A DNA stretch of 64,000 nucleotides from Cylicocyclus nassatus (GCA_958299035.1 CATQJL010000223.1:80059322-80123321); one strand, 5' to 3'. Positions 13,060 to 24,533 are shown, numbered from the stretch's first letter. The notes: generated by a model from the sequence alone, not told the origin. Translations and numbers: made by a program.

Positions 13060-14396
13060 TACTTGGGTCCGAATCGAATAGAAATTCGATCATTCGAATA
13101 AAACATTCGAATATATTCGTATTCGAAATTCGATATTCGGAGTTCTTCCATTTTCGAATAATATTCGAAACTCGAATAATCAAAAAACGAGGTTTCGAAT
13201 AGATTTTATTCGAATGTTTATTCGAATTCGAATTCGAATGACTCCGTATTCAGATTATTCGACTTTGTTGCAAAGCCAGCTGCTGAGTATCAAGCTCACT
13301 TCGTCCGCGTTTTTTCGCAAAACTCGGTAATGCATCTTTTGCAACCGTTATACCTTTGAACTGTATGGAGAGTCGCATTCTTCGGACTCCTTGCGACAGT
13401 AAAAAAATCATATGTGGATTTTAATTAATGTAGAAAGTAGAGCAAGCCCTTTGCTTTTGCATTGTTGATGCTGATAAGAAATAAAGTTAATTCTGGTGTA
13501 CATCAGTCTTTTTCAGACCATCTGAAGAAGAATCTTTTGGACACAGCATAAAAATTTATGACTGCTTTTTAGATCGTCCATAATGGGTAAAATATGACTT
13601 TTTGCTGATGTATAGACTAGATGCCGACAGACCGAGTTCATCGATTTTTGGAAAATCTTGAGCTACGAGGTTGGGAATTGGTACAAAGGGGTAAGTGAGG
13701 GTGCTGATTATGGAAAAAATTTACTTTATAAATTTTATTGATTTTTGGAAAATCTTGAGCTACGAGGATGGGAATTGGTACAAAGGGGTAAGTGAGGGTG
13801 CTGATTAGGATAAAAATTTACTTTATCGATTTTTGGAAAATCTTGAGCTACGAGGTTGGGAATTGGCACAAGGGGGTAAGTGAGGGTGCTGATTAGGATA
13901 AAAATTTACTTTATCGAATTTTGGAAAATCTTGAGCTACGAGGTTGGGAGTTGGTACAAAGGGGTAAGTGAGGGTGCTGATTAAAACCAAAATCTATTTT
14001 ATTGTTTTCAGCAATTTTTGAAAAATTTCGAGCTAGGAGTTGGTATAGGGGATACTAGGGGGCTGATTATGATTGGATCGGCTTTAGTCAGATATGTCGG
14101 CAAGTTTGAGATGTGATTGCTTTAGTTATTCGATAAATCATTCGAATATTTATTCGAAATTCGACTTCCAATGTCCGAATATATTCGATATTCATTCATT
14201 CGATATTTTTGTTTTTTAGAATTTATTCGAAATTCATTCATTCGATATTTTTGATTTTCCGAATTTATTCGAAATTCATTCATTCGATATTTTTGATTTT
14301 CCGAATTTATTCGATATTCGTTTATTCGAAATTTTTCCTTCTCGAATTTATTCGATATTCATTCATTCGATGAAAAATTCTCGAATTACCCAAGTA
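13060..14396. mobile_element. TTCGAA-rich DNA element with 88-bp tandem repeats
   Basis: The ends TACTTGGGT and ACCCAAGTA are inverted. Both flanks carry TACGGTGGAGTA (13048-13059 and 14397-14408), so the target duplication is about 10-12 bp, depending on where TA is assigned. Inside, arrays of ATTCGAATATTCGAA-like octamers (13070-13260 and 14130-14390) bracket a tandem repeat at about 13640-14040. There is no coding capacity. The long duplication suggests a Mutator- or hAT-like transposase acting in trans, which is inference. Related TTCGAA arrays lie at 39.4 and 40.9 kb. Confidence 0.75.
13637..14040. repeat. Four-plus tandem copies of a roughly 88-bp unit
   Basis: The unit contains GATTTTTGGAAAATCTTGAG, CTACGAGGTTGGGAATTGGT and GGTAAGTGAGGGTGCTGATT. 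Copies begin near 13640, 13740, 13828 and 13915, followed by a degraded fifth. The first unit is longer (about 100 bp). The array lies wholly inside the TTCGAA element. Confidence 0.85.
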
Positions 14397-14496
14397 TACG
14401 GTGGAGTACATTGGCCATTACTTAATAATAATATGGAAAAAACAATGTAGAAGATTTGTTTGAAAATTCATTATTATAAACTCCAAAAGCTATATA

Positions 14497-15372
14497 TTAG
14501 GTCGTCCCGAAAGTTTGGTCGGTTTTTTTCATCGCTCACCAAACCTCACAGAGCACCATTCCATGAACGGCTTAGATGTCATTCTATTCACATTTTTATC
14601 CTCTTTCTTACAGCTATATTTGTTCCTTGATCTACCCCGTCTTTGCGATGTTATCGCCATGGATTTTTGAGCACCTCAACAGTAACGTCAAGATTTTCCT
14701 GAATTTTCAAAATTTTTATCTTGAGATTTTCGAAAAGCGCTGGTGACTGTTATGTAGGGCAGACCTTTGGCTACATTGTGGCTATTTTAGATTACGTGGG
14801 CCACGTTTATCAAGTCCGTAATAATTATTTATTTGAGAAAAACCGCGGCTTTCTGAACACGTTTTACCACGTAAAATTACCGAAAATTCCAAAAAGCTGA
14901 TTTTTCAAGCAAATCAAACTTGGTTATGTTGCATAAATGATATTTAATAACAATCAAGTTTGAATTTGCAAAAACTTCAAAAGCTTTCATGCTTTTGCTG
15001 CAATTGCGCGTTTCATGACTCAGCCAAAAATCGAGACCTCAAAAGAAATAATTTTTTGAAGTCAAAATCAGCAAATGAGAATCTAAAAATACCACCTTGT
15101 AGCCCGAGAATTGCTCTATCTGACCCATACTTGACCTTTTTCGAAAATTTGTAACGAAATTTTTAAAAATTAGCTCAACTTTGAGCAGGTAAAATTGACA
15201 GGTAGAGAATTTCGGCAATTACCAAAGAAAGCATATAACAGCATGGTATGAAAGTGCATCCATAAGAAAGAGAAGGAAAAGCTGCATCGAATGCATGTTG
15301 AAACTCAGGTCTTTATCGTGCGTGGTTTTACAGTGGTCTGAAAAAAGCGACAAAACTTTCGGGACAACCTAA
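14497..15372. mobile_element. Mariner-like non-autonomous element (876 bp), TA duplication
   Basis: The left terminus TTAGGTCGTCCCGAAAGTTT and right terminus (reverse complement TTAGGTTGTCCCGAAAGTTT) are near-identical inverted repeats flanked by TA. The interior has stops in all frames and no recognisable D,D34D transposase, so this is a MITE or a badly decayed copy. Confidence 0.8.
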
Positions 15373-16467
15373 TAAATGAGAGTATACAATTGTAACTATC
15401 TTGATTTGGATATAAAAACAATAAAAATATATTAATGACAGAATCATGAAGTAAAATTGATTGTTTCATTTCTTAATCCAAATTTCATAATTCTGCATCG
15501 AATACCAGCAAGATGGTGCGCGAGACCCGAATACAAATTTGCTGATTGCAACATCACGAATAAGGGCGGTGTAGCATACTATTGCACGAAGCTGCCGCAT
15601 TTGCAGCATAGCCCGCGCACAGTCCTATTTGCATGCAACGACGAAATTTGAAACTCGAAAAAACTCGCAGATGTTGTAGCCAGGTCCCCTTGTTTTTGGA
15701 GATTGCTACCACACCTTATAGATCTTCTGTGACTACGCTGCTGTACAGAACAATATATAGATTTCACTGAGATGGTGGCAACCTATTGCTACGCGAGTAC
15801 TTCCCCCCCCCTAACAAGAATTCGTCAGCAACACCCCCACCTGGGAGCCATAGCACATTTGAAATCGTTGAAAGATTGCTGTTCGTACACTTTGTGGACT
15901 CTTCTCTCCTCATCCTTCCCGCAAACGGTCGGCTAGCTCTTAGCTGTGACCGCTACCATCTACCAAGGATAGGACCAAGAAGACAAGGTGGAAGAAACCG
16001 TGGCTGGTCCACTGCGTCTACTTGGTCGAGAAGTCATGGACAGCGCAAGTCACGAATGCACTGATTGGCACGAGCAAGAATATTCTTGTCAACGAAGACG
16101 ATCGAAGTCGAAATCACCCAACTCAAGCCATAAACGGAATCATCGCGGTACTAATTGTATATAACAGCTGAGGATGAATAAACGTATGTATGTAACGTAT
16201 ACTTTGTGGACTAGTACCAAGAAGAAGTGCTATACAGCGGCTAAGAATGTATTGCTCAACGAGGTGAAGAGTATAACTTAGCTAGACTGTGCAGTCGGCG
16301 AATTATGGAACAAGTCCACACGTTTGAAAAAGCCTAAATTTGATAAGTTCGATATCATTTATCATTCCATAATTCTGAAGATCGCCCTACATGCAAAGCC
16401 CGGGAATCGTCGTCTATCCCGCCACACGAGCCTAAGGTGAATGCAAAGAATGAACATCGTGAGTTAC

Positions 16468-17393
16468 AATAAAGCGCTAACGTCTGTCTTCTTCTGCGCG
16501 TGTCTATGTCTCTCTGTCACTAAACCCATAGAGCGTGTGCAGACAAGTTCCTGGGCCAAATTCTTGCATAACATACTCTACTTAGATCCTCTACGCAAGG
16601 ATGACCTACCCCCCCCCCCCCCAAAAGTAAAGATGTGTGGCGACAGCCACCCTCTGGCAAAAATATTTACAAGCCTAATTCAAATTCAGCAAGTTCAAAA
16701 AATTATTTTAGTTATAAGCAAGACGTGTTTTCGACACTCTGGGTACTATCGGTTTATTTTCGGACTCGTTAAAGTTTGGCATAGACAGAACCACAGAGTT
16801 ATATATATTATTCGATCATGCGTCGCATCGCCGCATCTCGCCTCAGAGCATACGATTCGGAATCTAAGTATATATAAATCCTTTAAATAGGCGTTAAATG
16901 AGTCCATGCCGCTCCTGGCCAGCTAGCTTCAGCTTTTTGCAAAGCCATGCACTTGCCTGACAAGTACCTCTCTAAGCCATGAATTTTAGCCTGGCAAAAA
17001 AAACGCTGACGCAAACTAGTTTTTGCGAAAGCAACGCTGAAAGAGATGGATGCGTAGATAGTTGAATGTCAAGGTTTCATGTGAGATTGGGAGAATTTTG
17101 CTCAAAGATGTCGCACGCGGTGATTATCCTCCTTATGCAACTATCAAGCCAAAATGGATCTCATTGTATGATTTTAATTCGCATTTGTTCTTCTGCAGAG
17201 AAGTTTCTTCTATCAATGCTACAGGTCTCACTGGGAAAGATTCAAGAATGAGTAGCTATTACATTCTAATTGTGAAATTCAGTACTACCCGGTAGATTTT
17301 CAATGTCATCATCATGCAAGCAAGAGAAATGCAAACGGTTAGAAGAAGCAGAGCGAACCACTGCGAAGCAGAGGTGAAGTGGTCTTTTAACAG
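16468..17393 (+). repeat. Interspersed repeat family R, copy 1 (divergent)
   Basis: It starts with AATAAAGCGCTAACGTCTGT and a TGTCT-rich tract, passes a conserved internal stretch, and ends with a hairpin at about 17356-17386 (ACCACT..AGTGGT around GCGAAGCAGAGG). The same layout is seen at 34.86-35.54 and 54.91-55.61 kb. No protein is encoded; the transposon class is unknown. Confidence 0.55.
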
Positions 17394-17504
17394 CCAGCTA
17401 GCAATCTGTTTTATCCCTTACTGTGAGTTAGGATACCCTACACTATTTGAGCTGCTTTCCGAAGGAAAAGCTGAGCTTAAATTACTGAAAAATTACAAAT
17501 TAAA

Positions 17505-17580
17505 TGAAAAAAATTAAATTAAAAAATTAAATTTAAAAATTAAATTTAAAAAATTCAAATTAAAAATTACAAATTACTGA
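17505..17580. repeat. AT-rich AAATTAAAAA simple repeat
   Basis: Degenerate AAAAATTAAATT units form a low-complexity tract. The flanking 17394-18270 contains nothing else I can identify. Confidence 0.8.
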
Positions 17581-18271
17581 GTAATTTGTCACCTGTCTTA
17601 GTGGAAATCCTTACATTGCTGTGCTACTTCGGTAAAATTGGTGAGCTACGTGTGAAGTACAAATTTTGCCGTTCACTTTGAAGAAATCGAACAGTGCAAG
17701 TGGGGATGAGATGCTTGCGAATGTAAGATTCAAAGTATGGGTGCAACTTCCTTTCAGACCTCTGTGGAGTATTGCTTGATAAATAAGTTATAACAAAGCT
17801 GTTTGGATCGAAATAGAACGACATGTCAGTGGAAGATTATAATTAGGTTTTTAGCTTGCTTGGCGAAAGAGGGTGTGACCAGTTTTCAACTCTGTCTAAT
17901 TCACAAAGACGAGATACATAAATGCAATTGACGAAAGACGAGCATCATTTTTGGACGAAGTGCAATCAAATGGCTTGTGCTCAACTTGTGTGACATTGTA
18001 GCCTCTGCTTTCAATAGAGTGCACTGCCAGTAAAACGGCTTTTTAGAGGTTAGACTGAGTAGCTGCTTATACAGACTTCCTAAAGTAATCGATTCTCGCA
18101 TAAGTCCATTCGCAACAACTAAGAAGCTGGCAAAAACTTCTCTCATTCCGGGTAATAAGTCTGTTTCCTACAAGCACAGCTGAAAATTGAAATGAACGAT
18201 GCACTTCGTTATATCAAAGTAATATGTTTAGTGACTCGGGTGGCGAGGACATTGCTGTACTTAAGCGCACA

Positions 18272-18364
18272 TGCATTAAAATAGCGACATCAGCAAACCC
18301 TCTGATTCTCCAAATTGGTACCAAAACTTTCCAGTGTGAACGCGTGAACTTTATCAAGTATATA
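18272..18364 (+). promoter_or_regulatory. Putative promoter of the first Ig-like gene
   Basis: The segment TGCATTAAAATAGCGACATC (18272-18291) recurs, with three or four changes, at 53602-53621 in the paralogous gene. It lies 164 and 161 bp, respectively, before the proposed ATG. A TATA-like TATATAAG (about 18358) occupies the same place as TATAAAAG in the paralogue. Conservation between the paralogues in both sequence and spacing supports a regulatory role. Confidence 0.5.
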
Positions 18365-18390
18365 AGTGCAGAACTCAAAACATTTTCCCA

Positions 18391-18860
18391 GTGACCATTG
18401 TAATCCAGCATCCAATATTACACACATTTTGGAAAATGGTACGTTGCCGAGGTAACTTTCAATTCGTGGTACACTTCAAAAAGAGGTTTCTGCGAAGTCA
18501 TTCATCACGCTTTAGCATCTATTTTTTTGGAATTGCTGTAATTCAGAGAAATATGAACGATTACAAGCTTTTGAAGTTATCAGCACTTTGCGACCAAAGC
18601 TTATTCACTTTTACCTGTGGTTCGAGGATTGTTCTTCGGGGAGGGGGTCATGGTAGAAACATCTCATTCTAAAAATAATAATGGTGGTAGTAGTCGCACC
18701 TCAGTCATTTTTTTTCACCGAGCTACTTTGAAGTCCAACAAAATTTAAAAGGAGTCATTGTAATCCAGCGTCCGATTTTTCACACATTTTGGAAATGGTA
18801 CGTTTCCGAGTAATTTTCATACACTTCAAATGAAGTTTCTGTAAAGCAATGAATTCTTTT
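18391..18860 (+). repeat. Duplicated first-exon/intron segment
   Basis: The segment 18391-18500 is repeated, diverged, at about 18752-18850. Shared landmarks are CATTGTAATCCAGC, CACACATTTTGGAAA, ATGGTACGTT and ACACTTCAAA. Each copy includes the ATG immediately followed by a GTACGT donor, so the gene carries two alternative start exons about 360 bp apart. The paralogue at 53735-53840 has one matching segment. Confidence 0.65.
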
Positions 18861-19909
18861 TTTTTGCAGCGTTTCAAATATTAGACGATTTTTTTTCGAA
18901 GGTCGAGAGTAGATTGGGTCTCCTATTCGAACTTTTATCTCCAGAGACTCTTGTCTTCAAAGGGCGGCGAGGATGTTACTGAAAAGTAGATGAATTTTTC
19001 CTTTTAAATATTTTTTGTAAGCAAATGCGCGCACATAGGGAGCAGTTACGATTTTTTTATTATCAAAGCGGCATTATTTTCGGTTGAACCTCATACTTCA
19101 CTAGGTCTAGCACTTAACGCATCCACTCGGCACACAAGATTAAACTGATAGCTCATCAATGTATAAATAACAAATTACTGACATTTTCTTCATAGGTCGC
19201 AGGATCTCTTGCCATACTTTGTTTCGCGTACTTTGGTCAAGCGAGCGGATTTTTCCCAGTGAAACCTGGAAAACAAGTGGAAAACCTTAAAGCTGCATAT
19301 TTCTATGTGAGAAATCTCCCAGTACTTGGAATCTTCTGACTTTCCTTCGTAGACGAGGTCTTATTTAGGTTGAAGATAATTTCACAATTGAGCTTGAAGA
19401 CGATTCGAATAAGACACATTGGATGCATCTCTATGTAAGCAACTGGGCGACAGGTGAACTTGAGTTTGAGAGAATTCGTTGCCATAAGAATGCGTCAGAT
19501 CGTATACTGGTGAGAGTTAATCAGTAATTCTCGATGAGCTGTAAATCCTTGTAATTCTCGAATCTCAATCCTTGTAATGAGCATGCCAAAGTTGTCTAAT
19601 GAACTCGTTCTCTGATCTAATTAATCTAATTTAATTTCTCTTATATTTAGCGTCGGAGGCAATGTGTGAACAACACTACATTGCGCATAAGAAATGCAAT
19701 GTCCAATGACACCGGTCTCTACTATAGAGTGAAAGCGCCTCGGAACATCGGTATTAGTAAAGTGATAGCGCCTCGTAACAACAGAGGGTTCTACAAGCAC
19801 TTAGAGGTAAGATAAACATATCAAACGGGACATAAGCTTTTCATCGCATCTAGTACTAGAAAGTGACATTCATTCCAATCTCGAATCTCAATCCTAGCGT
19901 CAAAATTAG
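18436..19909 (+). CDS. Secreted Ig-like-motif protein, paralogue 1 (3' end uncertain)
   Basis: I do not recognise a named family. Exons in phase: ATG alone at 18436-18438 (donor GTACGT) or a duplicate at 18795-18797, then 19196-19306, 19369-19509 and 19651-19806. A possible last exon, 19898-19909 (Arg-Gln-Asn-stop), is weak. The predicted N-terminus MVAGSLAILCFAYFGQASG is a signal peptide. The next exon reads VEDNFTIELEDDSN and HWMHLYVSNW, ending at FERIRCHK. The fourth has a Cys, NNTTLRIRNA and DTGLYYRV, resembling the E-F strands of an Ig fold but with Arg where the second Ig cysteine is expected. N-glycosylation sequons are present. Exon sizes (111, 141, 156) and phases closely match the paralogue at 53.8-59.1 kb. 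The paralogue's charged C-terminal exons were not found here, so this copy may be truncated. Confidence 0.65.
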
Positions 19910-20528
19910 TTTGCAAAAGAAGGTAATGGCTCCAAGTTGGACCTCTCCAACTATGTATATAGGTTCGTATGTCCTGGTATGCAACGGACAAAACGACGTT
20001 CCGTATTTGTCAAGCAGTCCTCTGAACTAAGTTATAAGCGTTCGAATATTCCGAATTTGGGCGCTCAAAACAAGTACGCGCGGATTGCCCCAGCACAGCG
20101 TGGGACAGTTGCAAGCGGTTGGGCTCATAATTTTGGTTTCTTCTTGTCTTCAGTGATAAAATAAACGTCTTATCTTCATCAAAATCAAGGTTTATTACAA
20201 TAATATAGCTGATCAAGTTTATTTAAAAAATTAGCCAGTCGTAAGTTTACCAAGAAGCTTTGCCATGATTGAAACATGATTACTTTCACCAATACGAGAC
20301 AAATATAAGTTAGACAGCGAGAGGTTTAGCCTTAATCAAGATGAACAAGCTTTTCCATGTTTGACAAAACAGGCATGATTTCGAAGGTTCCGTAAAAGTA
20401 CTCTATATCATGTTCAGTGCAATACAATTTGTTTCTGATGATGCTAGGACGTTTAACTTATCACCAAAGACAAAGAGAGACAAAATCAAAGAGTTGCTTA
20501 GAAAAGGATCCCGCTTGCCACTGCTCTA

Positions 20529-20742
20529 CAGTCGAGTAGATTTCCGCTTAATATGGTGCACTCGCACAAAAGGTGAAATGCGGTGAAATTTGCGCGTGAA
20601 CAACTAGTCACGCCAGTACTGCGGCATTTTGCGCGCGCAATTAGTCGGCGTCACAGTCGAAGCTATTTCTTCGCGCGCAAATTTTATTGCATTTCACCCT
20701 CTGTGCAAACACACAACATTAAGCAAGAAATTTACTCGACTG
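20529..20742. mobile_element. Tc1-type MITE (214 bp), TA duplication
   Basis: CAGTCGAGTA...TACTCGACTG termini are flanked by TA. The inverted similarity extends inward for about 70 bp (CGCTTAATATGGTG versus its counterpart; GGTGAAATGC; AAATTTGCGCG), so nearly the whole element folds back. It is non-coding. Confidence 0.85.
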
Positions 20743-21404
20743 TACATCGCCACGATGTGTTAAGGCTCCTCGCCTACTTATGTTGAGTGCGCAATTTCGG
20801 GAAGTTCGAACGCTTTTAATCTGGCCCAGAGGATCGCTTGGCAGGCACGAAACGTGTTTTATAAGGTGCATACATGACCTACAAACCTACTTCGAGTTAA
20901 GACGCTTCCCTTGGGGTTAGGTTACTATTCCATGCTGATCACGAAAATGATATTCATCTCGTATGATAGGGCCACTTGAGGGGTTAGGGCATACGGTGTG
21001 GGGTCAAAATCACAGATCTTCCTGAAACTTTGCGCAGAGGTTTATTCGACATGCTGACCACGACTATCACACTTTACGCTTTCAAATGTCTCCCTGTGTG
21101 TTTACGGTAAATGTACTTTGGAAGGTCAAAATGTAGATTCGATTAGAATCTGGGCTAGAGTTTATTCAGCACGCTTACTATATTCGCAATGTAGCGCTAT
21201 TTTACTGGGTTATGATGGGTATACGTTAGTTGGGTCAAAGTCCTAAATTTGCTTGAAACTTGCTCTGGAGGGGTTTTCAAACATGCCGATTACGAATATC
21301 ATGCTTTTTCACTGCAATAATCCCTTACTGTGGAATTTGTAGCTATATCGTGCATCTCCCAGCGTTGTTCCCACATAAACGTCAACGTGGCTGCCTTTCG
21401 ATTG

Positions 21405-21530
21405 TCATATATGTATAATCTTTCGCAGATTGGCAGGCAAGAGCTTGCGCAGCACTCGTCGTTTGCATATGCTTACCCAAAGCTTTTTTACGGAGCCGAA
21501 AGCATGGCCTTTCTGTTACGAAGCTAACAC
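21405..21530. repeat. Outer inverted repeat, left arm (mate at 24413-24533)
   Basis: The arm contains ATTGGCAGGCAAGAGCTTGC, CATATGCTTACCCAAAG and GGCCTTTCTGTTACGAAGCT. The reverse complement occurs at 24413-24533, beyond the Penelope-like element. The Penelope insertion thus appears to sit between the arms of an older foldback element. Between 21531 and 21831 nothing else is recognised. Confidence 0.75.
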
Positions 21531-21940
21531 TTAGGGGTTTAAGGTATACCTCCGGCGACGCCGTCTTTACGATTTCCGATCGCTGCGACTAGAGTGCCTA
21601 GGCGACTGTTCGTTGCGTGAAGAACTCTCATCGCTTGATCGCCGGACATACCCAAAGCGATTTCGTCGACGCTCACACAGCACGCGCATTATACCCACTT
21701 TCGGAATATTTGCGCTAAATTGTCTAGAGTGCATTTACTCAAGAGAGTTCGAACAGAATGTGGCGCGATTTGCTTTCAGAGGACATTACATTAAACGAGA
21801 AGAGATATGTACACACTCATCCCAGTAAACTACCAACGTTTTTGTAATATGTTATATGTTCTCTGGTTATGAAACCTGGGCATTTCTTGAAGTCATATAC
21901 TTTGTCATAAGCCACTCAGATTTGTTACGATGTTTATTTG

Positions 21941-21981
21941 GTCTAACGTTTCGGCAATTATGCCTTCCTCAGAGACCTGGA
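21941..21981 (-). ncRNA. Hammerhead ribozyme motif (PLE 1, left arm)
   Basis: On the minus strand: GGTCT, core CTGAGGA, stem II GGCA-TAAT-TGCC, GAAAC, cleavage triplet GTT, then AGACC. Stem I (GGTCT/AGACC) pairs perfectly. Confidence 0.75.
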
Positions 21982-22188
21982 AGAAAGTCTTACACTTGCT
22001 TTTCACACTATGCTGTCAAATCTCTCCCCTTGACTAGTTAGTTCGATGCCTTACAGGCAAACGCGTTAAGATCCTAAAACTGTAAGTAGCCTACCGTAAC
22101 TTCCACCGATAGCGCGACTGTAGATGTTCAACTGCCACTGATGGTAACTATGTCCGACCAAAATGGTCAGCATGAGTAGTGGCCGTAT

Positions 22189-22831
22189 TTACAAGTGACA
22201 GTATGATAGAAATGGCATCAAGTCACTGGTGATGGAGAGTTGTTCATTCTTTCCGTTTAATTTCGGTTCGCGCGAAAGAATGTATGCTGCTTCAAGCGCC
22301 TTGCGAGCAGCGATTCTCGATTCGTAACCCAGAATAATGCACCTGATGTTGTAGTCATTACCGTTGTGATCTACTTTTCTATGTTTCCCTAGCGGACTTG
22401 CCATGCTTGCCCGCCTTTTACTGGCCAAGTGCTCATTAACACGTACGCTGAGTTGTCGACCAGTTGTCGACCTCTATGTACGTTGCGTGGCAATCTAGAC
22501 ATTCAATTTCGTAAACAATGCCAAACTTAGCACAGTCCCCCGTTTTTCCGTAAGGACAAATAACGCAGTTCATCGTAACACAAGCTGTGTCGTATAAACG
22601 ATTACGCACTAACTGTCGCTTAATGTTGCTTCGCGGGATGTTAACGAGGACAACATCTTGCTCCAGCTGAGCCTATGTTATACAGTTTTGGAACGCGTGC
22701 TTGACCTTGTCGGAAATGAATGGTAAACACAGTGGTATCCTGATGCCAGTTTGGTTGTCTTTAGCAGTTACCGTAATTTTGGAATGTCTAGACTTTGATG
22801 GGAAGTAGCCATTGAAGGCTGCTATCTCATA
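22189..22831 (-). pseudogene. Inverted GIY-YIG fragment of Penelope-like element 1
   Basis: The reverse strand repeats the GIY-YIG end of the 22849 frame, with near-identical sequence. It is broken by a small duplication around the repeated GTCGAC near 22455-22470. It forms the left arm of the element's inverted repeat. Confidence 0.85.
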
Positions 22832-22848
22832 TCTGCTATCTCATTTCG

Positions 22849-24138
22849 ATGTATGGACTCAGTAAAGCGCGCATAATGACTCTGGTCAAAGAATGTCTCA
22901 ATTGCAATGTCTTCAAATGGTCAGGTACGTACTATTCGCAGATGAGAGGGTTGGCAATGGGCCAAAGATTAGCACCTACGCTTGCCATCTGCTTCATGAG
23001 TAGAATTGAAAGACCGGTGCTATTACGAAGCCCACTTATGTACTGCCGTTACATCGACGATTGTTGCAGCATAACATCAACACAGTCCGAAATGGACGAG
23101 TGTTTCCGAATTTTGAATCAACAATCACAGTACATAAGTTTTACCAGAGAAGTTCCGCGAAACGGTTGGCTTTCCTATCTTAACACCCAGCTGATGATAA
23201 ACAATGGTACGATACGAGTAAAATGGTTTCGCAAGGAGAGTTCTAAGAATATCATTCTACACGCAAAATCAGCCCACCCGACCGCCGTAAAACGAGCAGT
23301 ATTGCGGAATATGTACAAGACGGCAACTGAAGTTTGCAGTGGAGAGAGTGAACGACAGGAATCCCTCAAGCTGGCAAATGAGATAGCAGCCTTCAATGGC
23401 TACTTCCCATCAAAGTCTAGACATTCCAAAATTACGGTAACTGCTAAAGACAACCAAACTGGCATCAGGATACCACTGTGTTTACCATTCATTTCCGACA
23501 AGGTCAAGCACGCGTTCCAAAACTGTATAACACAGACTCAGCTGGAGCAAGATGTTGTCCTCGTTAACATCCCGCGAAGCAACATTAAGCGACAGTTAGT
23601 GCGTAATCGTTTATACGACACAGCTTGTGTTACGATGAACTGCGTTATTTGTCCTTACGGAAAAACGGGGGACTGTGCTAAGTTTGGCATTGTTTACGAA
23701 ATTGAATGTCTAGATTGCCACGCAACGTACATAGAGGAGACTGGTCGACAACTCAGCGTACGTGTTAATGAGCACTTGGCCAGTAAAAGGCGGGCAAGCA
23801 GGGCAAGTCCGCTAGGGAAACATAGAAAAGTAGATCACAACGGTAATGACTACAACATCAGGTGCATTATTCTGGGTTACGAATCGAGAATCGCTGCTCG
23901 CAAGGCGCTTGAAGCAGCATACATTCTTTCGCGCGAACCGAAATTAAACGGAAAGAATGAACAACTCTCCATCACCAGTGACTTGATGCCATTTCTATCA
24001 TACTGTCACTTGCAAATACGGCCACTACTCATGCTGACCATTTTGGTCGGACATAGTTACCATCAGTGGCAGTTGAACATCTACAGTCGCGCTATCGGTG
24101 GAAGTTACGGTAGGCTACTTACAGTTTTAGGATCTTAA
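22849..24138 (+). CDS. Penelope-like RT/GIY-YIG polyprotein, 5'-truncated
   Basis: The 429-codon frame begins inside the polymerase. RT motif 4 (RGLAMGQRLAPTLA) is at residues 32-45 and the catalytic YIDD (CRYIDDCC) near residue 68. The Cys linker follows (CVTMNCVICPYGKTGDC), then the GIY-YIG nuclease (FGIVYEIECLDCHATYIEETGR with RVNEHL and a downstream Glu). YIEE replaces the usual YIGE, which may weaken the nuclease. The ATG used is simply the first in frame. The last ~40 codons run past the normal LPFLSYCHL-type end. Fingers and palm motifs 1-3 are absent, so it cannot act alone. Confidence 0.85.
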   Translation: MYGLSKARIMTLVKECLNCNVFKWSGTYYSQMRGLAMGQRLAPTLAICFMSRIERPVLLRSPLMYCRYIDDCCSITSTQSEMDECFRILNQQSQYISFTREVPRNGWLSYLNTQLMINNGTIRVKWFRKESSKNIILHAKSAHPTAVKRAVLRNMYKTATEVCSGESERQESLKLANEIAAFNGYFPSKSRHSKITVTAKDNQTGIRIPLCLPFISDKVKHAFQNCITQTQLEQDVVLVNIPRSNIKRQLVRNRLYDTACVTMNCVICPYGKTGDCAKFGIVYEIECLDCHATYIEETGRQLSVRVNEHLASKRRASRASPLGKHRKVDHNGNDYNIRCIILGYESRIAARKALEAAYILSREPKLNGKNEQLSITSDLMPFLSYCHLQIRPLLMLTILVGHSYHQWQLNIYSRAIGGSYGRLLTVLGS

Positions 24139-24225
24139 CGCGTTTGCCTGTAAGGCATCGAACTAACTAGTCAAGGGGAGAGATTTGACAGCATAGTGTG
24201 AAAAGCAAGTGTAAGACTTTCTTCC

Positions 24226-24264
24226 AGGTCTCTGAGGAAGGCATAATTGCCGAAACGTTGGACC
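24226..24264 (+). ncRNA. Hammerhead ribozyme motif (PLE 1, right arm)
   Basis: GGTCT, CTGAGGA, stem II GGCA-TAAT-TGCC, GAAAC, GTT, GGACC. Stem I pairs with a U-G at the inner end. Stem III is almost absent, as in hammerheads described from Penelope elements. Confidence 0.75.
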
Positions 24265-24412
24265 AAATAAACATCGTAACAAACCTGAGTGGCTTATGAC
24301 AAAGTATATACCAACGTTTTTTTATCGGCGCAAGTTAATATCTGCGATGAAATCGACTAAAGTTTATAAAGTTTTGAGGTCACTCTTTCAGTCACCAGTA
24401 GGCATATGTTAG

Positions 24413-24533
24413 CTTCGTAACAGAAAGGCCATGTTTTTGGCTCTGTAAAAACTTTGGGTAAGCATATGCAGACGATGAGTGCTGCGCGAGCTCTTGCCTG
24501 CCAATCTGGGAACGACTATACATATATGCTATC
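24413..24533. repeat. Outer inverted repeat, right arm
   Basis: It is the reverse complement of 21405-21530, beginning AGCTTCGTAACAGAAAGGCC and ending near the TATACATATATG stretch. Several substitutions have accumulated. Confidence 0.75.

Larger units (their letters stand above)
21844..24309. mobile_element. Penelope-like element 1, foldback form, 12-bp duplication
   Basis: The flanking 12-mer ACCAACGTTTTT is present at 21832-21843 and 24310-24321. The element consists of a right-hand copy running into the GIY-YIG 3' end (22849-24309, plus) and an inverted copy of the last ~945 bp (about 21894-22835, minus), leaving only about 530 bp of unique reverse-transcriptase sequence between the arms. 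Each arm ends in a hammerhead motif. The 5' half of the polymerase is missing. Inverted or tandem partial copies used as terminal repeats are a known trait of Penelope elements. Confidence 0.9.

Noticed and set aside
13637..14040. CRISPR-like or gene-cluster interpretation of the 88-bp repeat
   Set aside because: Units abut without unique spacers, lie inside a transposon, and the organism is a eukaryote.
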